The notes under the pieces: generated by a model
The model's input: only the letters and a program-made list of their open reading frames with translations
Database searches by the model: none
What the model was told of the DNA's origin: nothing
From: Lysobacter sp. yr284
GTDB lineage: Bacteria > Pseudomonadota > Gammaproteobacteria > Xanthomonadales > Xanthomonadaceae
Direction: 5' to 3'
NCBI RefSeq assembly: GCF_900107375.1
Contig: NZ_FNPT01000008.1
Span: 131,361-195,360 of the forward strand
DNA length: 64,000 nucleotides
Program-made: the position numbers and the translations under genes
Shown here: positions 31,126 to 55,955 of the stretch, piece after piece
How the letters are laid out: each line of letters starts with the position of its first letter
How positions within the stretch are numbered: position 1 is the stretch's first letter

Positions 31126-31803
31126 TCAATCGCAACCGTCGCGGACGCCGCCGAACACCGCCAGCGGCGCGCCGGTGCCGGTGTCGGCGCCGCTCACGCT
31201 GACGCGCAAGCGTTCTTCCGCGGCGTTCACGCGCAGGCGCAGCGGCGCGCCAGCCTCGGCGCGGTAGTCGATCTCGGCCGAGCGGCCGGCGCCGCCGCCG
31301 ACCGCGACGAGCGCGCGCGGGGTGCGGGCGAATGCGACCCGGTCGTTGCCGCCGAGCACGAGCCGGGCCACGCCGTCCTGATCGAGATCGGGCACGGGAT
31401 GGATCGCGCCGGGCGGCGTGCGCATCGGGACCGGGCCGGGTTCGGCGCCTAGGCGCGACGCGGGCGCGTCGGGATCGCCCACCGAGGCGGCGGTCAGCAG
31501 CGCGCGGCGGCCGTTGCGCGCCAGCCACAGCTGCAGGCGGCGGTCGGGATCGTCGCCGACCCGCGCGATCCCGCCGCGCAGCCAGTCGCGGCGTTCGGGG
31601 TCGGGCAGCAGGCGCAGCAGCACGGTGTCGCGGCCGTCGGGCCGGCTCGGCGCGTGGCGGATCCAGCAGCCGCGGGCGAGATCGACCGCGGCGGCGTCGG
31701 CGGTCGCGTGCGCGGCCGGCGGCGCATCGGCGGCGGCGCAGGCGGATGCCGCGGCGAGCAGGCAGGTGGCGACGGCGGAGCGTGGGGCGGGCAGGCGCGG
31801 CAT
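31126..31803 (-). CDS. Exported protein of unknown function, paralogue A
   Basis: A 225-residue protein with an N-terminal signal (AVATCLLAAASACAAADAPPA; the cysteines make lipoprotein processing possible). A globular domain shows RGCWIRHA, LLRLLPDPERRDWL, DDPDRRLQLWLARNGRRALL and a terminal AVFGGVRDGCD. The two cysteines (in RGCW and DGCD) are conserved in the paralogue at 33339-34010, suggesting a disulfide joining both ends of the domain. I do not recognise the family. The pair brackets the PQQ-type dehydrogenase gene, so a shared periplasmic function with that enzyme is plausible but unproven. It starts at the ATG at 31803. Confidence 0.75.
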   Translation of the reverse strand: MPRLPAPRSAVATCLLAAASACAAADAPPAAHATADAAAVDLARGCWIRHAPSRPDGRDTVLLRLLPDPERRDWLRGGIARVGDDPDRRLQLWLARNGRRALLTAASVGDPDAPASRLGAEPGPVPMRTPPGAIHPVPDLDQDGVARLVLGGNDRVAFARTPRALVAVGGGAGRSAEIDYRAEAGAPLRLRVNAAEERLRVSVSGADTGTGAPLAVFGGVRDGCD

Positions 31804-32000
31804 GGGGACCTCGTGGGAACGGCGCGACGACGGCGCGGCGCGATGATGGCGGATGCGAACGCGCGGCCCCGTCGCGGGGTCGCGGCGGAACTGCGATGCC
31901 GGCGTTACGCCTGCGCCAACGCCGGTGCGCGGGCGCCTTCTCGCCAGTTTAATCGCCGCGCCGGCATGCTCGTGCGTCCGCACCGACGAGGCAGGATTCC

Positions 32001-33329
32001 ATGGCCGCTGCGCCGCATCGAGGCTGTCGCTGGATCGCGGCGGCGACATTGGCGCTGGCCTGCGCCGGCTGCGGCGAGCGCGCCGCGTTGCAGGTCGCCG
32101 ACGGCACCGGCCCGGCGCCGCAACTGCCCAAGCCGAACCCGACCCTGGTGCCGACCGTCGACGTCGCGCCCGCGGTCGGCTGGCGCGACGGCGCCCGGCC
32201 CACGCCCGCGCCGGGGCTGGCGGTGAACGCGTTCGCCCAGGGCCTGGACCACCCGCGCTGGCTGTACGTGCTGCCCAACGGCGATGTCTTGGTGGCCGAG
32301 AGCAACGCGCCGCGCAGCGAGCACAAGCCGTCCGGGATCAAGGCCTGGTTCGCCGCGCGCCTGATGAAGAAGGCCGGCGCCGCGGTGCCCAGCGCCGACC
32401 GCATCAGCCTGCTGCGCGACGCCGACGGCGACGGCACCGCCGAGACCCGCACGGTGTTCCTGCAGGGCCTGCATTCGCCGTTCGGCATGGCCCTGATCGG
32501 CGACCGGCTGTATGTGGCCAACGCCGATGCGGTGTGGCGGTTCGCGTACCGCGACGGCGCCACCGCGATCGACGCGGCCGGCGAGAAGGTCGCCGACCTG
32601 CCGGCCGGGATCAACCACCACTGGACCAAGAACCTGATCGCCAACGCCGCCGGCGACCGCCTCTACGTCACCGTCGGCTCCAACAGCAACGTCGGCGAGA
32701 ACGGCCTGGCCGCCGAGGCAGGCCGCGCGGCGATCTGGGAGCTCGACCCGGCCAATGGCCACAAACGCCTGTTCGCCACCGGCCTGCGCAACCCCAACGG
32801 CCTGGCCTGGGAGCCGCATACCGGCACGCTGTGGACCGCGGTCAACGAGCGCGACGAGATCGGCAGCGACCTGGTGCCGGACTACATCACCTCGGTCGAG
32901 GACGGCGCGTTCTACGGCTGGCCGTACAGCTATTACGGGCAACACGTCGACACGCGGGTGCAGCCGCAGCGGCCGGATCTGGTCGCCAAGGCCAAGGCGC
33001 CCGACTACGCGCTGGGGCCGCACACCGCCTCGCTCGGCATCGCGTTTTCGGATCGCGCCAAGCTGCCGGCGCAATACGCGCACGGGCTGTTCGTCGGCCA
33101 GCACGGCTCGTGGAACCGCAAGCCCAAGAGCGGCTACAAGGTGATCTTCGTGGCGTTCGCCGACGGCAAGCCGGTCGGCGCGCCGCGCGATGTGCTCAGC
33201 GGTTTCCTCGACGCGAGCGAACAGGCGCAGGGGCGGCCGGTGGACGTGCGCATCGATGCGCGCGGCGCGCTGCTGGTCAGCGACGACGTCGGCAACACGG
33301 TGTGGCGGGTGACCGCGGCCGGCGGCTGA
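32001..33329 (+). CDS. PQQ-type sorbosone/glucose dehydrogenase-like lipoprotein
   Basis: A 442-residue protein with a lipoprotein signal ([11 protein letters not shown], lipobox AGC) and a six-bladed beta-propeller of the sorbosone dehydrogenase/soluble PQQ glucose dehydrogenase type. Motifs include [83 protein letters not shown] and [19 protein letters not shown]. The NERDEIG and HGSWNR segments are typical PQQ and Ca2+ environment sequences. It probably oxidises aldoses or related carbonyls in the periplasm. It lies alone on the plus strand between two minus-strand paralogous exported proteins, ending 9 bp before the second (convergent). Confidence 0.88.
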   Translation: MAAAPHRGCRWIAAATLALACAGCGERAALQVADGTGPAPQLPKPNPTLVPTVDVAPAVGWRDGARPTPAPGLAVNAFAQGLDHPRWLYVLPNGDVLVAESNAPRSEHKPSGIKAWFAARLMKKAGAAVPSADRISLLRDADGDGTAETRTVFLQGLHSPFGMALIGDRLYVANADAVWRFAYRDGATAIDAAGEKVADLPAGINHHWTKNLIANAAGDRLYVTVGSNSNVGENGLAAEAGRAAIWELDPANGHKRLFATGLRNPNGLAWEPHTGTLWTAVNERDEIGSDLVPDYITSVEDGAFYGWPYSYYGQHVDTRVQPQRPDLVAKAKAPDYALGPHTASLGIAFSDRAKLPAQYAHGLFVGQHGSWNRKPKSGYKVIFVAFADGKPVGAPRDVLSGFLDASEQAQGRPVDVRIDARGALLVSDDVGNTVWRVTAAGG

Positions 33330-33338
33330 GCGCCGCGC

Positions 33339-34010
33339 TCAGTCGCAGCCGTCGCGGCGGCCGTCGAACAACGGCGTATCGCGGCCGGCGCCGGTGCCGC
33401 GCGCGGACACCAGGGTCAGCGCCAGGCGCTCTTCGGAGGCCTGCACCCGCAAGCGCCGGCTCGGGCCGGTGTGGGTGCCGGCGAGGAATTCGGCCGACAG
33501 GGTGTCCTGCGGCCAGTCGCCGGCCGCCAGCGGCCGCTCGGGCACGCGTGCGAACTCGATCCGCGGTTGCGGGAACAGCACCAGCGCCTGGGTCGAGCCC
33601 GGCGTGCGCCCGGACGCGTGCGTGGGCGCGAGCGGACGGATCTGCGGTTCGGCCGCCGCGGCCGATGCCGGCGCGCGCGGATCGGCGAGCGGGCGGCTGG
33701 CGAGCACGGCGCTGCCGCCGTCGCGCGCCAGCCACAGCTGCACGCGCCGGTCGGGGTCGTCGCCTTCGGGCCGCGAGAGCTGGCCGCTGAGCCATTCGGG
33801 GTGATCGCGATCGGGCAACAACCGCAGCAGCGCGCTGGCGCGGCCGTCGGCGGCGTCGCGCTGGATCCAGCAGCCGCGCGCGGCATCGACGGCGCGGTCG
33901 GGGGGCGATGCGGCGGCGGCCGGCGTCGGCGGCGCGGCGTGGGCGAGGCCGATGCACGCGAAGGCGTTGGCGAGCAGGACGGTGGCGCGGAGCACAATGG
34001 CGTGCGACAT
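33339..34010 (-). CDS. Exported protein of unknown function, paralogue B
   Basis: A 223-residue protein with a signal peptide (VLRATVLLANAFACIGLAHA) followed by the same domain as paralogue A: RGCWIQRD, ALLRLLPDRDHPEWLSGQL, GDDPDRRVQLWLARDGGSAVLAS, and an ending LFDGRRDGCD. The alignment between the two covers most of their length, with clear conservation only at the ends and in the PDRRxQLWLAR segment, so the duplication is old. Function unknown. It lies 69 bp beyond the stop of the phosphopantetheinyl transferase on the same strand and could be at the end of its transcript. Confidence 0.75.
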   Translation of the reverse strand: MSHAIVLRATVLLANAFACIGLAHAAPPTPAAAASPPDRAVDAARGCWIQRDAADGRASALLRLLPDRDHPEWLSGQLSRPEGDDPDRRVQLWLARDGGSAVLASRPLADPRAPASAAAAEPQIRPLAPTHASGRTPGSTQALVLFPQPRIEFARVPERPLAAGDWPQDTLSAEFLAGTHTGPSRRLRVQASEERLALTLVSARGTGAGRDTPLFDGRRDGCD

Positions 34011-34079
34011 GGCGGCGGCGCTCGGGGGAAGGTGCGATCACCCTAGTGGCGCGCGCCGCAGCGGCGGGTGAATGCGCGC

Positions 34080-34913
34080 TCAGGACGCAGCGAGGGGCGG
34101 GCGATCCCCGGCTGCGGCAGGCAGGTCCGTGGCGGGGAACGGGTCGTCGCCGCTCGCGCGCAGCAGGCGCAGATCGATGCGGGTTTCGTAGCGCAGCGGC
34201 GAACAGCGGATCGCCTGGATGCGCGGCGGCGCGGCGCCGGGGCGGTGCTGCGCGCACAAGGCCAGCAGTTGGTCCTCGCCATCGAGGAACTGCCACAAGC
34301 GCCAGCGCTCGGGCGCGTCGTCGAAGCCCGGCGCCATCCACAAGCGCAAGCGCGCGTCCTCCAGGCGCACGCCGAACCGGTCCAGCGGCAGCGACAGGCC
34401 GGTGCCGCGGGCCTTGGCGTAGGCCTCCTTGAGCGTCCAGTACTCGATCGTGCGCCGCGCCCGCGCCGCGGCGGGCAGCGCGCGCAGGTCGGCGATCTCG
34501 TCGGCGGCGAAGTTGCGTTCGGCCGCGCCCAGCGACAGCGCGCGCGCGGCCAGCGATTCGGTGTCGATGCCGAGCGCGCGGCCGCGCGCGACCGCCAGCG
34601 CCACCACGCCGGCGGCGTGGGACAGGTTGAAGCGATGGTCGCCGGGATCGCCGCCGGCCAGCTCCGGCTTGCCGTGGCGGCCCTGGGCGAAGCGCAGCCG
34701 CTGCGGCGCGATGCCGGTGTGGCGCGACAGCGCGGTGCGCGCCAGCGCGCGCGCGAGCAAGTGGCGGCGGCGGTCGTCGCTGAGCCGATAGCGCTGCTCG
34801 CGCGCGCGTTCGGACCCATCCAGCAGGGCGCGCCATTGCGCCGTCAGCGCGTCGTCGTCGGCTTCGTCCAGGCGCGCGATCCAGATCGCGATGTCGTCGG
34901 CGTGCAGATGCAT
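34080..34913 (-). CDS. Sfp-type 4'-phosphopantetheinyl transferase
   Basis: A 277-residue protein of the Sfp/AcpT group. It has the signature pair ALGIDTESLA (Mg2+ Asp) and WTLKEAYAKARGTGLSLPLDRF (W-x-x-K-E-A-x-x-K), with GRHGKPEL and FNLSHAAGVVALAV before them as usual. It transfers phosphopantetheine from CoA to the conserved serine of carrier proteins and so activates the ACP and PCP domains encoded from 35454 onward. It is divergent from the PKS gene across a 540-bp region. This position, at the edge of a PKS/NRPS cluster, strongly suggests a dedicated enzyme. Length is somewhat above Sfp because of an Ala/Pro-rich tail. Confidence 0.93.
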   Translation of the reverse strand: MHLHADDIAIWIARLDEADDDALTAQWRALLDGSERAREQRYRLSDDRRRHLLARALARTALSRHTGIAPQRLRFAQGRHGKPELAGGDPGDHRFNLSHAAGVVALAVARGRALGIDTESLAARALSLGAAERNFAADEIADLRALPAAARARRTIEYWTLKEAYAKARGTGLSLPLDRFGVRLEDARLRLWMAPGFDDAPERWRLWQFLDGEDQLLALCAQHRPGAAPPRIQAIRCSPLRYETRIDLRLLRASGDDPFPATDLPAAAGDRPPLAAS

Positions 34914-35453
34914 TCGGCGATCCGTGGCGGCGCCGGCGCGATGCGTCGGCGCGAAAGCGTCCGTGGTTCGAAATTGTTCGCGATGTCGCGCAAGTCCAGG
35001 ACCTGATCGCGATCATGCGCACGATAAGCCAAGCGATCCGCGTCGGGTCTGTCCTTGCGGACAGGTGGATGGGACAGGTGCGAACGGACAGGTAGGCCAG
35101 GACAGGTGGGTGTGTTTGCGGCCACGGATACTGGTTCGTTGAGACAGGTGCGCGCGCGTTTTTGCTGCGTTCGCGCAACCGCAGCGGTCCGTTGGGACAG
35201 GGCCGGCAGGACAGTAGTTGCGCGTGTTGGCGTGCAGTTAAATACGCTTCGTGCGGATTCGGTACGGCGTATTGAGCGTTTGCGCCTTGCCCGGTGTCAC
35301 GCAGGAACCGGGGAATCGAACAGCAACGCGCGTGCGAACGCGCTCGAAGCGACTGGATCAGCGAAGTCGACCTCGACGGCTTGCATGCGGCCGATAGCGC
35401 CGCGCGCGGCGCCGTCTTCCGTGTTGGGCGTGGTTCGTGTTGAGGGCATGGGA
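34914..35453. promoter_or_regulatory. Divergent control region between PPTase and PKS with GGACAGGTG array
   Basis: 540 bp without a gene. Direct repeats of GGACAGGTG/A occur at 35059, 35072, 35086 and 35100, spaced 13-14 bp, with GAGACAGGTG at 35141 and weaker GGGACAGGG and GGACAGT at 35194 and 35209. The first copy is also the right arm of CTGTCC-TTGC-GGACAG (35049-35064). A GATCGCGATC palindrome lies at 35005-35014. An AT-richer patch (GCAGTTAAATACG) near 35234 may be a -10 region for the PKS gene. The iterated sites look like a binding array for an unknown regulator. Confidence 0.6.
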
Positions 35454-51229
<15,776 letters not shown>

Positions 51230-51233
<4 letters not shown>

Positions 51234-52312
51234 GCGCATCCGCGAACCCGCCGGCGACGAATACGGGCATGAAGGTGCTGATCACCGGCGCCAACGGCTT
51301 CGTCGGCCTCAACATCGTCGAACAGGCGATCCGCGCCGGCCATCGTCCGCTGGCCTATGTGCGCGAAGGCTCCAACGTCGCCCATCTGGCGCCGATGGGG
51401 GTGGAGATCGTGCGCGGCGAACTCTCCGACGAGGCCGCGCTGACCGCGGCGCTGCGCGGGGCCGGCGGGGTCATCCACACCGCCGGCAACACCAGTTGCA
51501 ACCGCCGCGACTGGCCGGCGTTGGAAGCGGTCAACGTGCACGGCACCCGCACCGTGGTGCGCGCCGCGCTGGCGGCGGGCGTGCCGCGGCTGGTCTACAC
51601 CAGCACCACCTCGACCATCGGCGCGGTCGACGACCCGGCCCGCCGCAGCGACGAGGACCGGCCGCTGCGCGGCTTCCGTTCGCGCAGCCCGTACGCGCAG
51701 AGCAAGTTCCTCGGCGAGGAAGCGGTGCTCGACGGCGCGCGCCAGGGCCTGCACTGCGTGATCCTCAATCCGGCCGAAGTGATCGGCGCCTACGACCACA
51801 ACCTGCAATGGGGCCGGATGCTGCTGGCCGTGCAGCACAACCAGGTGCCGTTCCTGCCGCCGGGCGGCGGCAGCTTCTGCCACGCCGCCGACGTCGGCCG
51901 CGCCCACGTCGCCGCGCTGAGCCAGGGCCGCAGCGGCGAGCGTTACCTGCTGGCCGGCCACGACGTGCGCTACCTGGAATTCCTCGACGCCATCGGCGAA
52001 ACGCTGGGTAAGGACTTCGACCGCCCCGGCGGCGACTACCAGCGCCTGTACTACAAGACCCTGCTGCAGGAAAAACACCCGCACCTGCTGCCCGGCGAGC
52101 CGATCGTCGAGGCCTACCGCATGCGCGTGTTCGCCGGCAGCTACTACTTCGACAGCGCGAAGGCCGAGCGCGAGCTGTCCTACCGTTCCGCCCCGCTCGG
52201 ACACATGCTGCGCGACTGCGCGGACTGGTATCGCCGCAACGGCTACTTCGGCCCGCAAGCGCAGGCCGAAGCCCAGGCGCAGGCCCCGGCCGAAGACGCC
52301 GCGCTCGCATAA
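51230..52312 (+). CDS. Extended SDR (NAD-dependent epimerase/dehydratase family) reductase
   Basis: A 360-residue extended short-chain dehydrogenase. Its Rossmann start is KVLITGANGFVGLNIVEQAI near residue 14. VIHTAGNTSCNRRDW, VYTSTTSTIGAV and the catalytic YAQSK (YxxxK) in RSPYAQSKFLGEEAV follow, then LNPAEVIGAYDHN. This is dihydroflavonol reductase/3-beta-HSD-like and would reduce a ketone or act as a sugar epimerase. Its ATG overlaps the TGA of the PKS (ATGA), so it is coupled to it. Immediately downstream are an oxoamine synthase and an ACP. In bacterial sphingolipid operons an SDR of this annotated type (CerR in Caulobacter) reduces the 3-keto product of the oxoamine synthase. The same role here is an inference. 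Confidence 0.88.
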
Positions 52313-52348
52313 GCGCACACCCACGATCTCTGACCACAGGACGCAACC

Positions 52349-53593
52349 ATGGACTCCCGCGCGCTGATCGAACTCGAACGCCAGCCCTTCAAGCAACGGC
52401 TCGCGTTCCAGTATTCGCTCTACCTCAACGAGGTCGAGCAGGGCTTCATGACCGGACGCGAAGGCTTCGGCCCGGTCGACCGGCGCATGAAATACAAGGA
52501 TCTCAACAGCGACCAGTTCAACGAGGTGCTGGTGTTCGGCTCCAACAGCTACCTGGGGCTGTCGAACGATCCCTACGTCAAGGCCAAGGTCATCGAGGCG
52601 GTGGAGAAGTACGGCATCGGCTCGGGCGGCTCGCCGGCGTTCTCCGGCTACACCCGCCAGCACAAGGAACTGGAACAGCGCCTGGCCGCGCTGGCCGGCC
52701 ACGAGGACGCGGTGCTGCTGCCCGGCGGCTACATGGCCAACCTGTGCTGGGTCAACGGCCTGATGAACCGCAACGACATCATCGTCTACGACAAGAACAG
52801 CCACGCCAGCGTCATCAACGCGATCAAGATGACCAACGTGCCGTTCTACACCTTCGACCCGGAGCGGCTGGAGGAGTTCGAGAAGCTGATCGTGCGGATC
52901 AAGCAAAAAGCCAAGCCCGGCGTGCAGATCTTCTCCACCGTGGAAGGCGTTCGCTCGATCGACGGCACCATCATCGAGCTCAAGCAGTACCTGGAGATCT
53001 GCCGCGCCCACGACATCATCGTCATCCTCGACGACGCCCACGGCCTGGGCACGGTCGGCAAGCACGGCCGCGGCACGCTCGAACACCTGGACCTGATGGG
53101 CCAGGTCGACCTGCGCATGTCCACCTGCTCCAAGGCCATCGGCGCGCAGGGCGCGTTCGTGTCCGGCAGCAAGGAGCACATCTTCCTGCTGCGCAACTTC
53201 TCCTATCCCTATCTGTTCACCTCGGGCCTGGCCCAGCCGACCATCGCCGCGATCTCCGCCGCGCTGGACGTGATCGAGCGCGAGCCCGAGCGGATCGAGC
53301 GCCTGCACGCCAACGTGCGCTACATGCAGGACAAGCTCGAAGCGCAGGGCATGCGCATCATCCGCGGCGATTCGGGAATCATCCCGGTGTTCTTCAGCGA
53401 GGACGGCGTGGTGCGCAAGATCAACCGCGCGCTTTATCGTCGCGGCCTGTTCGCCAACATCATGGAATACCCGATGGTGCCGCCGGGCCTTGAGCGCCTG
53501 CGCCTGTCGGTGATGGCCACCCACACCCACGAAGAAATCGATACCGCGGTCGAGATGATCGCCCAGGTCGCGCGCGAGCACGGCGCGCTGTAA
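52349..53593 (+). CDS. Alpha-oxoamine synthase (PLP; BioF/KBL/serine palmitoyltransferase family)
   Basis: A 414-residue fold-type I PLP enzyme. FGSNSYLGLSNDP, GIGSGGSPAFSGYTRQHKELEQRLA, KNSHASVINAI (stacking His), VILDDAHGLGTVG (Asp and His for the PLP N1/O3') and STCSKAIGAQGAF with Schiff-base Lys262 are all in place. These enzymes condense an amino acid with an acyl-CoA or acyl-ACP, losing CO2, to give an alpha-aminoketone. The SGY in place of the serine palmitoyltransferase SRxLNGT segment resembles BioF more than SPT, so the amino acid substrate is uncertain (alanine, glycine or serine). It sits 36 bp after the SDR and 57 bp before a free ACP. It likely either primes or releases the polyketide chain of this cluster as an aminoketone. 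Confidence 0.92.
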   Translation: MDSRALIELERQPFKQRLAFQYSLYLNEVEQGFMTGREGFGPVDRRMKYKDLNSDQFNEVLVFGSNSYLGLSNDPYVKAKVIEAVEKYGIGSGGSPAFSGYTRQHKELEQRLAALAGHEDAVLLPGGYMANLCWVNGLMNRNDIIVYDKNSHASVINAIKMTNVPFYTFDPERLEEFEKLIVRIKQKAKPGVQIFSTVEGVRSIDGTIIELKQYLEICRAHDIIVILDDAHGLGTVGKHGRGTLEHLDLMGQVDLRMSTCSKAIGAQGAFVSGSKEHIFLLRNFSYPYLFTSGLAQPTIAAISAALDVIEREPERIERLHANVRYMQDKLEAQGMRIIRGDSGIIPVFFSEDGVVRKINRALYRRGLFANIMEYPMVPPGLERLRLSVMATHTHEEIDTAVEMIAQVAREHGAL

Positions 53594-53650
53594 GCGCCGC
53601 GCGCGCGAGCGCGGTCCGCACAAGCAAACGAGTCGAAAAGGAGAACAGCC

Positions 53651-53932
53651 ATGAGCAAGCAAGATCAGGCGATGACCGCGGTTCTGGACGTCATCAACGA
53701 CATCAAGAAAACCGGTTTCACCCGCGACACGGTCGACCACGATTCCTACCTGGGCGGCGACCTGGGCGTGGATTCGCGCGAGATGCTGGAGATCTGGTAC
53801 GAGCTGGAACAGCGCCTGGGCGTGGCCGTGGGCGATGCCGAGAAGCGCGACCTGTACACCCTGGGCGACGTCGTCGCGCTGCTGCAGGGCAAGCTCGAAG
53901 CCGCCGGCCGCGAGGCCGTCGCCGCGGCCTGA
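53651..53932 (+). CDS. Free-standing acyl carrier protein
   Basis: A 93-residue ACP with the phosphopantetheine serine at position 42 in LGVDSREMLEIWYELEQRL. A strong ribosome site (AAAGGAG) precedes the ATG at 53651. Residues DTVDHDSYLGGDLGVDS show the usual acidic loop before the serine. Placed between an oxoamine synthase and the trans-acyltransferase protein, it may carry the acyl substrate for the oxoamine synthase. Alternatively it may supply the extender for the terminal KS4 of the PKS, which has no ACP of its own. It should be activated by the phosphopantetheinyl transferase at 34080. Confidence 0.93.
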   Translation: MSKQDQAMTAVLDVINDIKKTGFTRDTVDHDSYLGGDLGVDSREMLEIWYELEQRLGVAVGDAEKRDLYTLGDVVALLQGKLEAAGREAVAAA

Positions 53933-54017
53933 GCCGTACCGCCGCGCGGCCGGCACGCGCCGGCCGCGCGCGCACGCACACCAATGCGCCCCGGCGCAAC
54001 GCCAGAGAGATGCACGC

Positions 54018-55886
54018 ATGACATCGGTTTGGGTGTTCCCGGGACAGGGGTCCCAGCACAAGGGCATGGGCGCGGCGGGTTTCGAGCGCTATCCGCATCT
54101 GGTCCGCGAAGCGGACGAGGTGCTGGACTATTCGATCCGCGAGCTGTGCCTTGAGGATGCGCTGGACGGTAAGGGCGAGCTGCTGCGCCAGACCCAGTAC
54201 ACCCAGCCGGCGCTGTTCGCCGTGTCGGCGCTGGCGTTCCTGGAGCGGCGCGACCGCGGCGACGCGCTGCCGGCGGTCTACGCCGGCCACAGCCTGGGCG
54301 AGTTCGCCGCGCTGTTCGCCGCCGACGCCTTCGACTTCCGCACCGGCCTGGCCCTGGTCGCCGAGCGCGGCCGGCTGATGGCGCAGGCGCCGCGCGGGGC
54401 GATGGCGGCGGTGATCGGCATCGACCAGGCGCGGGTCGCGCAGCTGCTGGCGGATTCGGAGTTCGACCGCATCGACCTGGCCAACATCAACTCGGCCATG
54501 CAGACGGTGATCTCCGGCGACTTCGACCAGATCCAGCGCTGCGAAGCGCTGTTCGCCGACGCCGGCGCGCGCTTCGTCCGCCTCAACGTCAGCGCCGCGT
54601 TCCATTCGCGCTTCATGCAGGACGTGCAGGCGCGCTTCGCCGAGTTCGCCGCCGGTTTCGAGCTGCGGCCGCTGCGCGCGCAGGTGATCGCCAACGTCAG
54701 CGCGCGGCCGTATCCGGCGCAGGACTATCGCGACCTGCTGGCGCGCCAGATCACCCACCCGGTGAAGTGGTACGAATCGATGTCCTGGCTGCTGGCGCAG
54801 GGCCCGGTCGAACTGGAGGAGATCGGCCCGGGCGACGTGCTGACCAATCTGCAGTTCAAGATCAAGCAGGCGCCGCTGGCGTTGAGCGAAGCGCCCGCGA
54901 CCGCCGCGGCGCCGGCGCCCGCCGCCGCGCCGCGCCCCGGCCGCCCGCGCACGGTGTTCATGTACTCCGGCCAGGGCTCGCAGTACTACCTGATGGGCCA
55001 GGAGCTGTACCGCCACAACGCCGCCTTCCGCGCGGCGATGGACGCCTGCGACGCGCTGCACCGCGCCCATACCGGCCGCAGCATGGTCGCCGAGCTTTAC
55101 GACGACAGCCGCAAGCATCACGACATGACCGACGTGCGGCTGTCGCACCCGGCCTTGTTCAGCCTCGGCTACAGCCTGACCCAGGTGCTGATCGACGCCG
55201 GCATCGAGCCCGACGGCGTGCTCGGCTACAGCCTCGGCGAATACGTCGCCGCGGTCGTCGCCGGCGCGATCTCGCTGGAAGACGCCATGGCGTTGGTAGT
55301 GCGCCAGGCCGGCCTGCTCGACCAGCAGACCCGCGGCGGCGGCATGCTGACCGTGCTGACTTCGGTCGATCATTTCCAGCGCCATCCGCAGCTGTATACC
55401 GGCGCCGCCCTGGCCAGCGTCAACTTCGGCCGCAACTTCGTGGTCAGCGCCGCGCAGGACGCCTTGCAGGCGATCAAGCAGCGGCTCGACGAAGTCGACG
55501 TGGCCTCGCTGCTGCTGCCGGTGGACCACGCCTTCCATTCGGCCGGGGTCGATCCGATCGAGGCCGAGTTCCGCCGCCACGCCCAGGCCGTGCGCAGCCA
55601 GGCGCCGCGCCTGCCGATGTACTCGGCGATGCGCGGGCGCGAAGTCGAGGCCTTCGACGCGCAGTACTTCTGGGACGTGATCCGCCAGCCGGTGGACTTC
55701 CACCAGTTGATCGGCTCGCTCAGCCAGGGCGAGGCGATCCGTTTCGTCGACCTCGGTCCGACCGGGACCTTGTCGGGCTTCATCAAGCACGGCTACGGCG
55801 ACCGCGTCGCCCACGCGGTGTCGATCAACCAGTTCGGCCGCAACCTGGAAACGGTGCAGCGCCTGCTCGGCCAACTGGCCGCGTAG
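54018..55886 (+). CDS. Trans-acting tandem acyltransferase-acyl hydrolase (AT-AH)
   Basis: A 622-residue protein with two FabD-like domains joined by an Ala/Pro linker at about 300-318. Domain 1: VFPGQGSQ, GHSLGEF (Ser92), Arg117 in ERGRLM as in FabD, and AAFHSRFM. These features fit a malonyl-CoA acyltransferase serving the AT-less PKS. Domain 2: MYSGQGSQYYLMGQEL, GYSLGEY (Ser405) and DHAFHSAG. The position equivalent to the malonate-binding Arg is Gln430 (VVRQAGLL), which is incompatible with normal malonyl binding and fits a proofreading acyl hydrolase of the PedC kind. Such PedD/PedC-type pairs mark trans-AT clusters. Coding begins at the ATG at 54018, 85 bp after the ACP. Confidence 0.93.
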   Translation: MTSVWVFPGQGSQHKGMGAAGFERYPHLVREADEVLDYSIRELCLEDALDGKGELLRQTQYTQPALFAVSALAFLERRDRGDALPAVYAGHSLGEFAALFAADAFDFRTGLALVAERGRLMAQAPRGAMAAVIGIDQARVAQLLADSEFDRIDLANINSAMQTVISGDFDQIQRCEALFADAGARFVRLNVSAAFHSRFMQDVQARFAEFAAGFELRPLRAQVIANVSARPYPAQDYRDLLARQITHPVKWYESMSWLLAQGPVELEEIGPGDVLTNLQFKIKQAPLALSEAPATAAAPAPAAAPRPGRPRTVFMYSGQGSQYYLMGQELYRHNAAFRAAMDACDALHRAHTGRSMVAELYDDSRKHHDMTDVRLSHPALFSLGYSLTQVLIDAGIEPDGVLGYSLGEYVAAVVAGAISLEDAMALVVRQAGLLDQQTRGGGMLTVLTSVDHFQRHPQLYTGAALASVNFGRNFVVSAAQDALQAIKQRLDEVDVASLLLPVDHAFHSAGVDPIEAEFRRHAQAVRSQAPRLPMYSAMRGREVEAFDAQYFWDVIRQPVDFHQLIGSLSQGEAIRFVDLGPTGTLSGFIKHGYGDRVAHAVSINQFGRNLETVQRLLGQLAA

Positions 55887-55955
55887 CCGCGCACGCGCGA
55901 CCGCACCCACATCCGCAACCCGCAGACCGCAGCACGCAACGGTGGAGAGCAAGGA

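Noticed and set aside
31126-31803. LysR regulator paired divergently with a target gene
   Set aside because: The neighbouring exported-protein gene runs in the same direction as the LysR gene, so the usual divergent arrangement does not hold.
35055-35447. Upstream in-frame extension of the PKS by 131 residues
   Set aside because: The frame is open but encodes Arg/Ala-rich unconserved sequence that translates the GGACAGGTG repeat array. The KS domain begins immediately at the ATG at 35454, which has a proper ribosome site.
52349-53593. 5-aminolevulinate synthase for a C5N unit
   Set aside because: The acyl-CoA ligase and amide synthase genes that accompany C5N formation are absent in the visible part, and the motifs resemble BioF/SPT rather than clearly ALAS.
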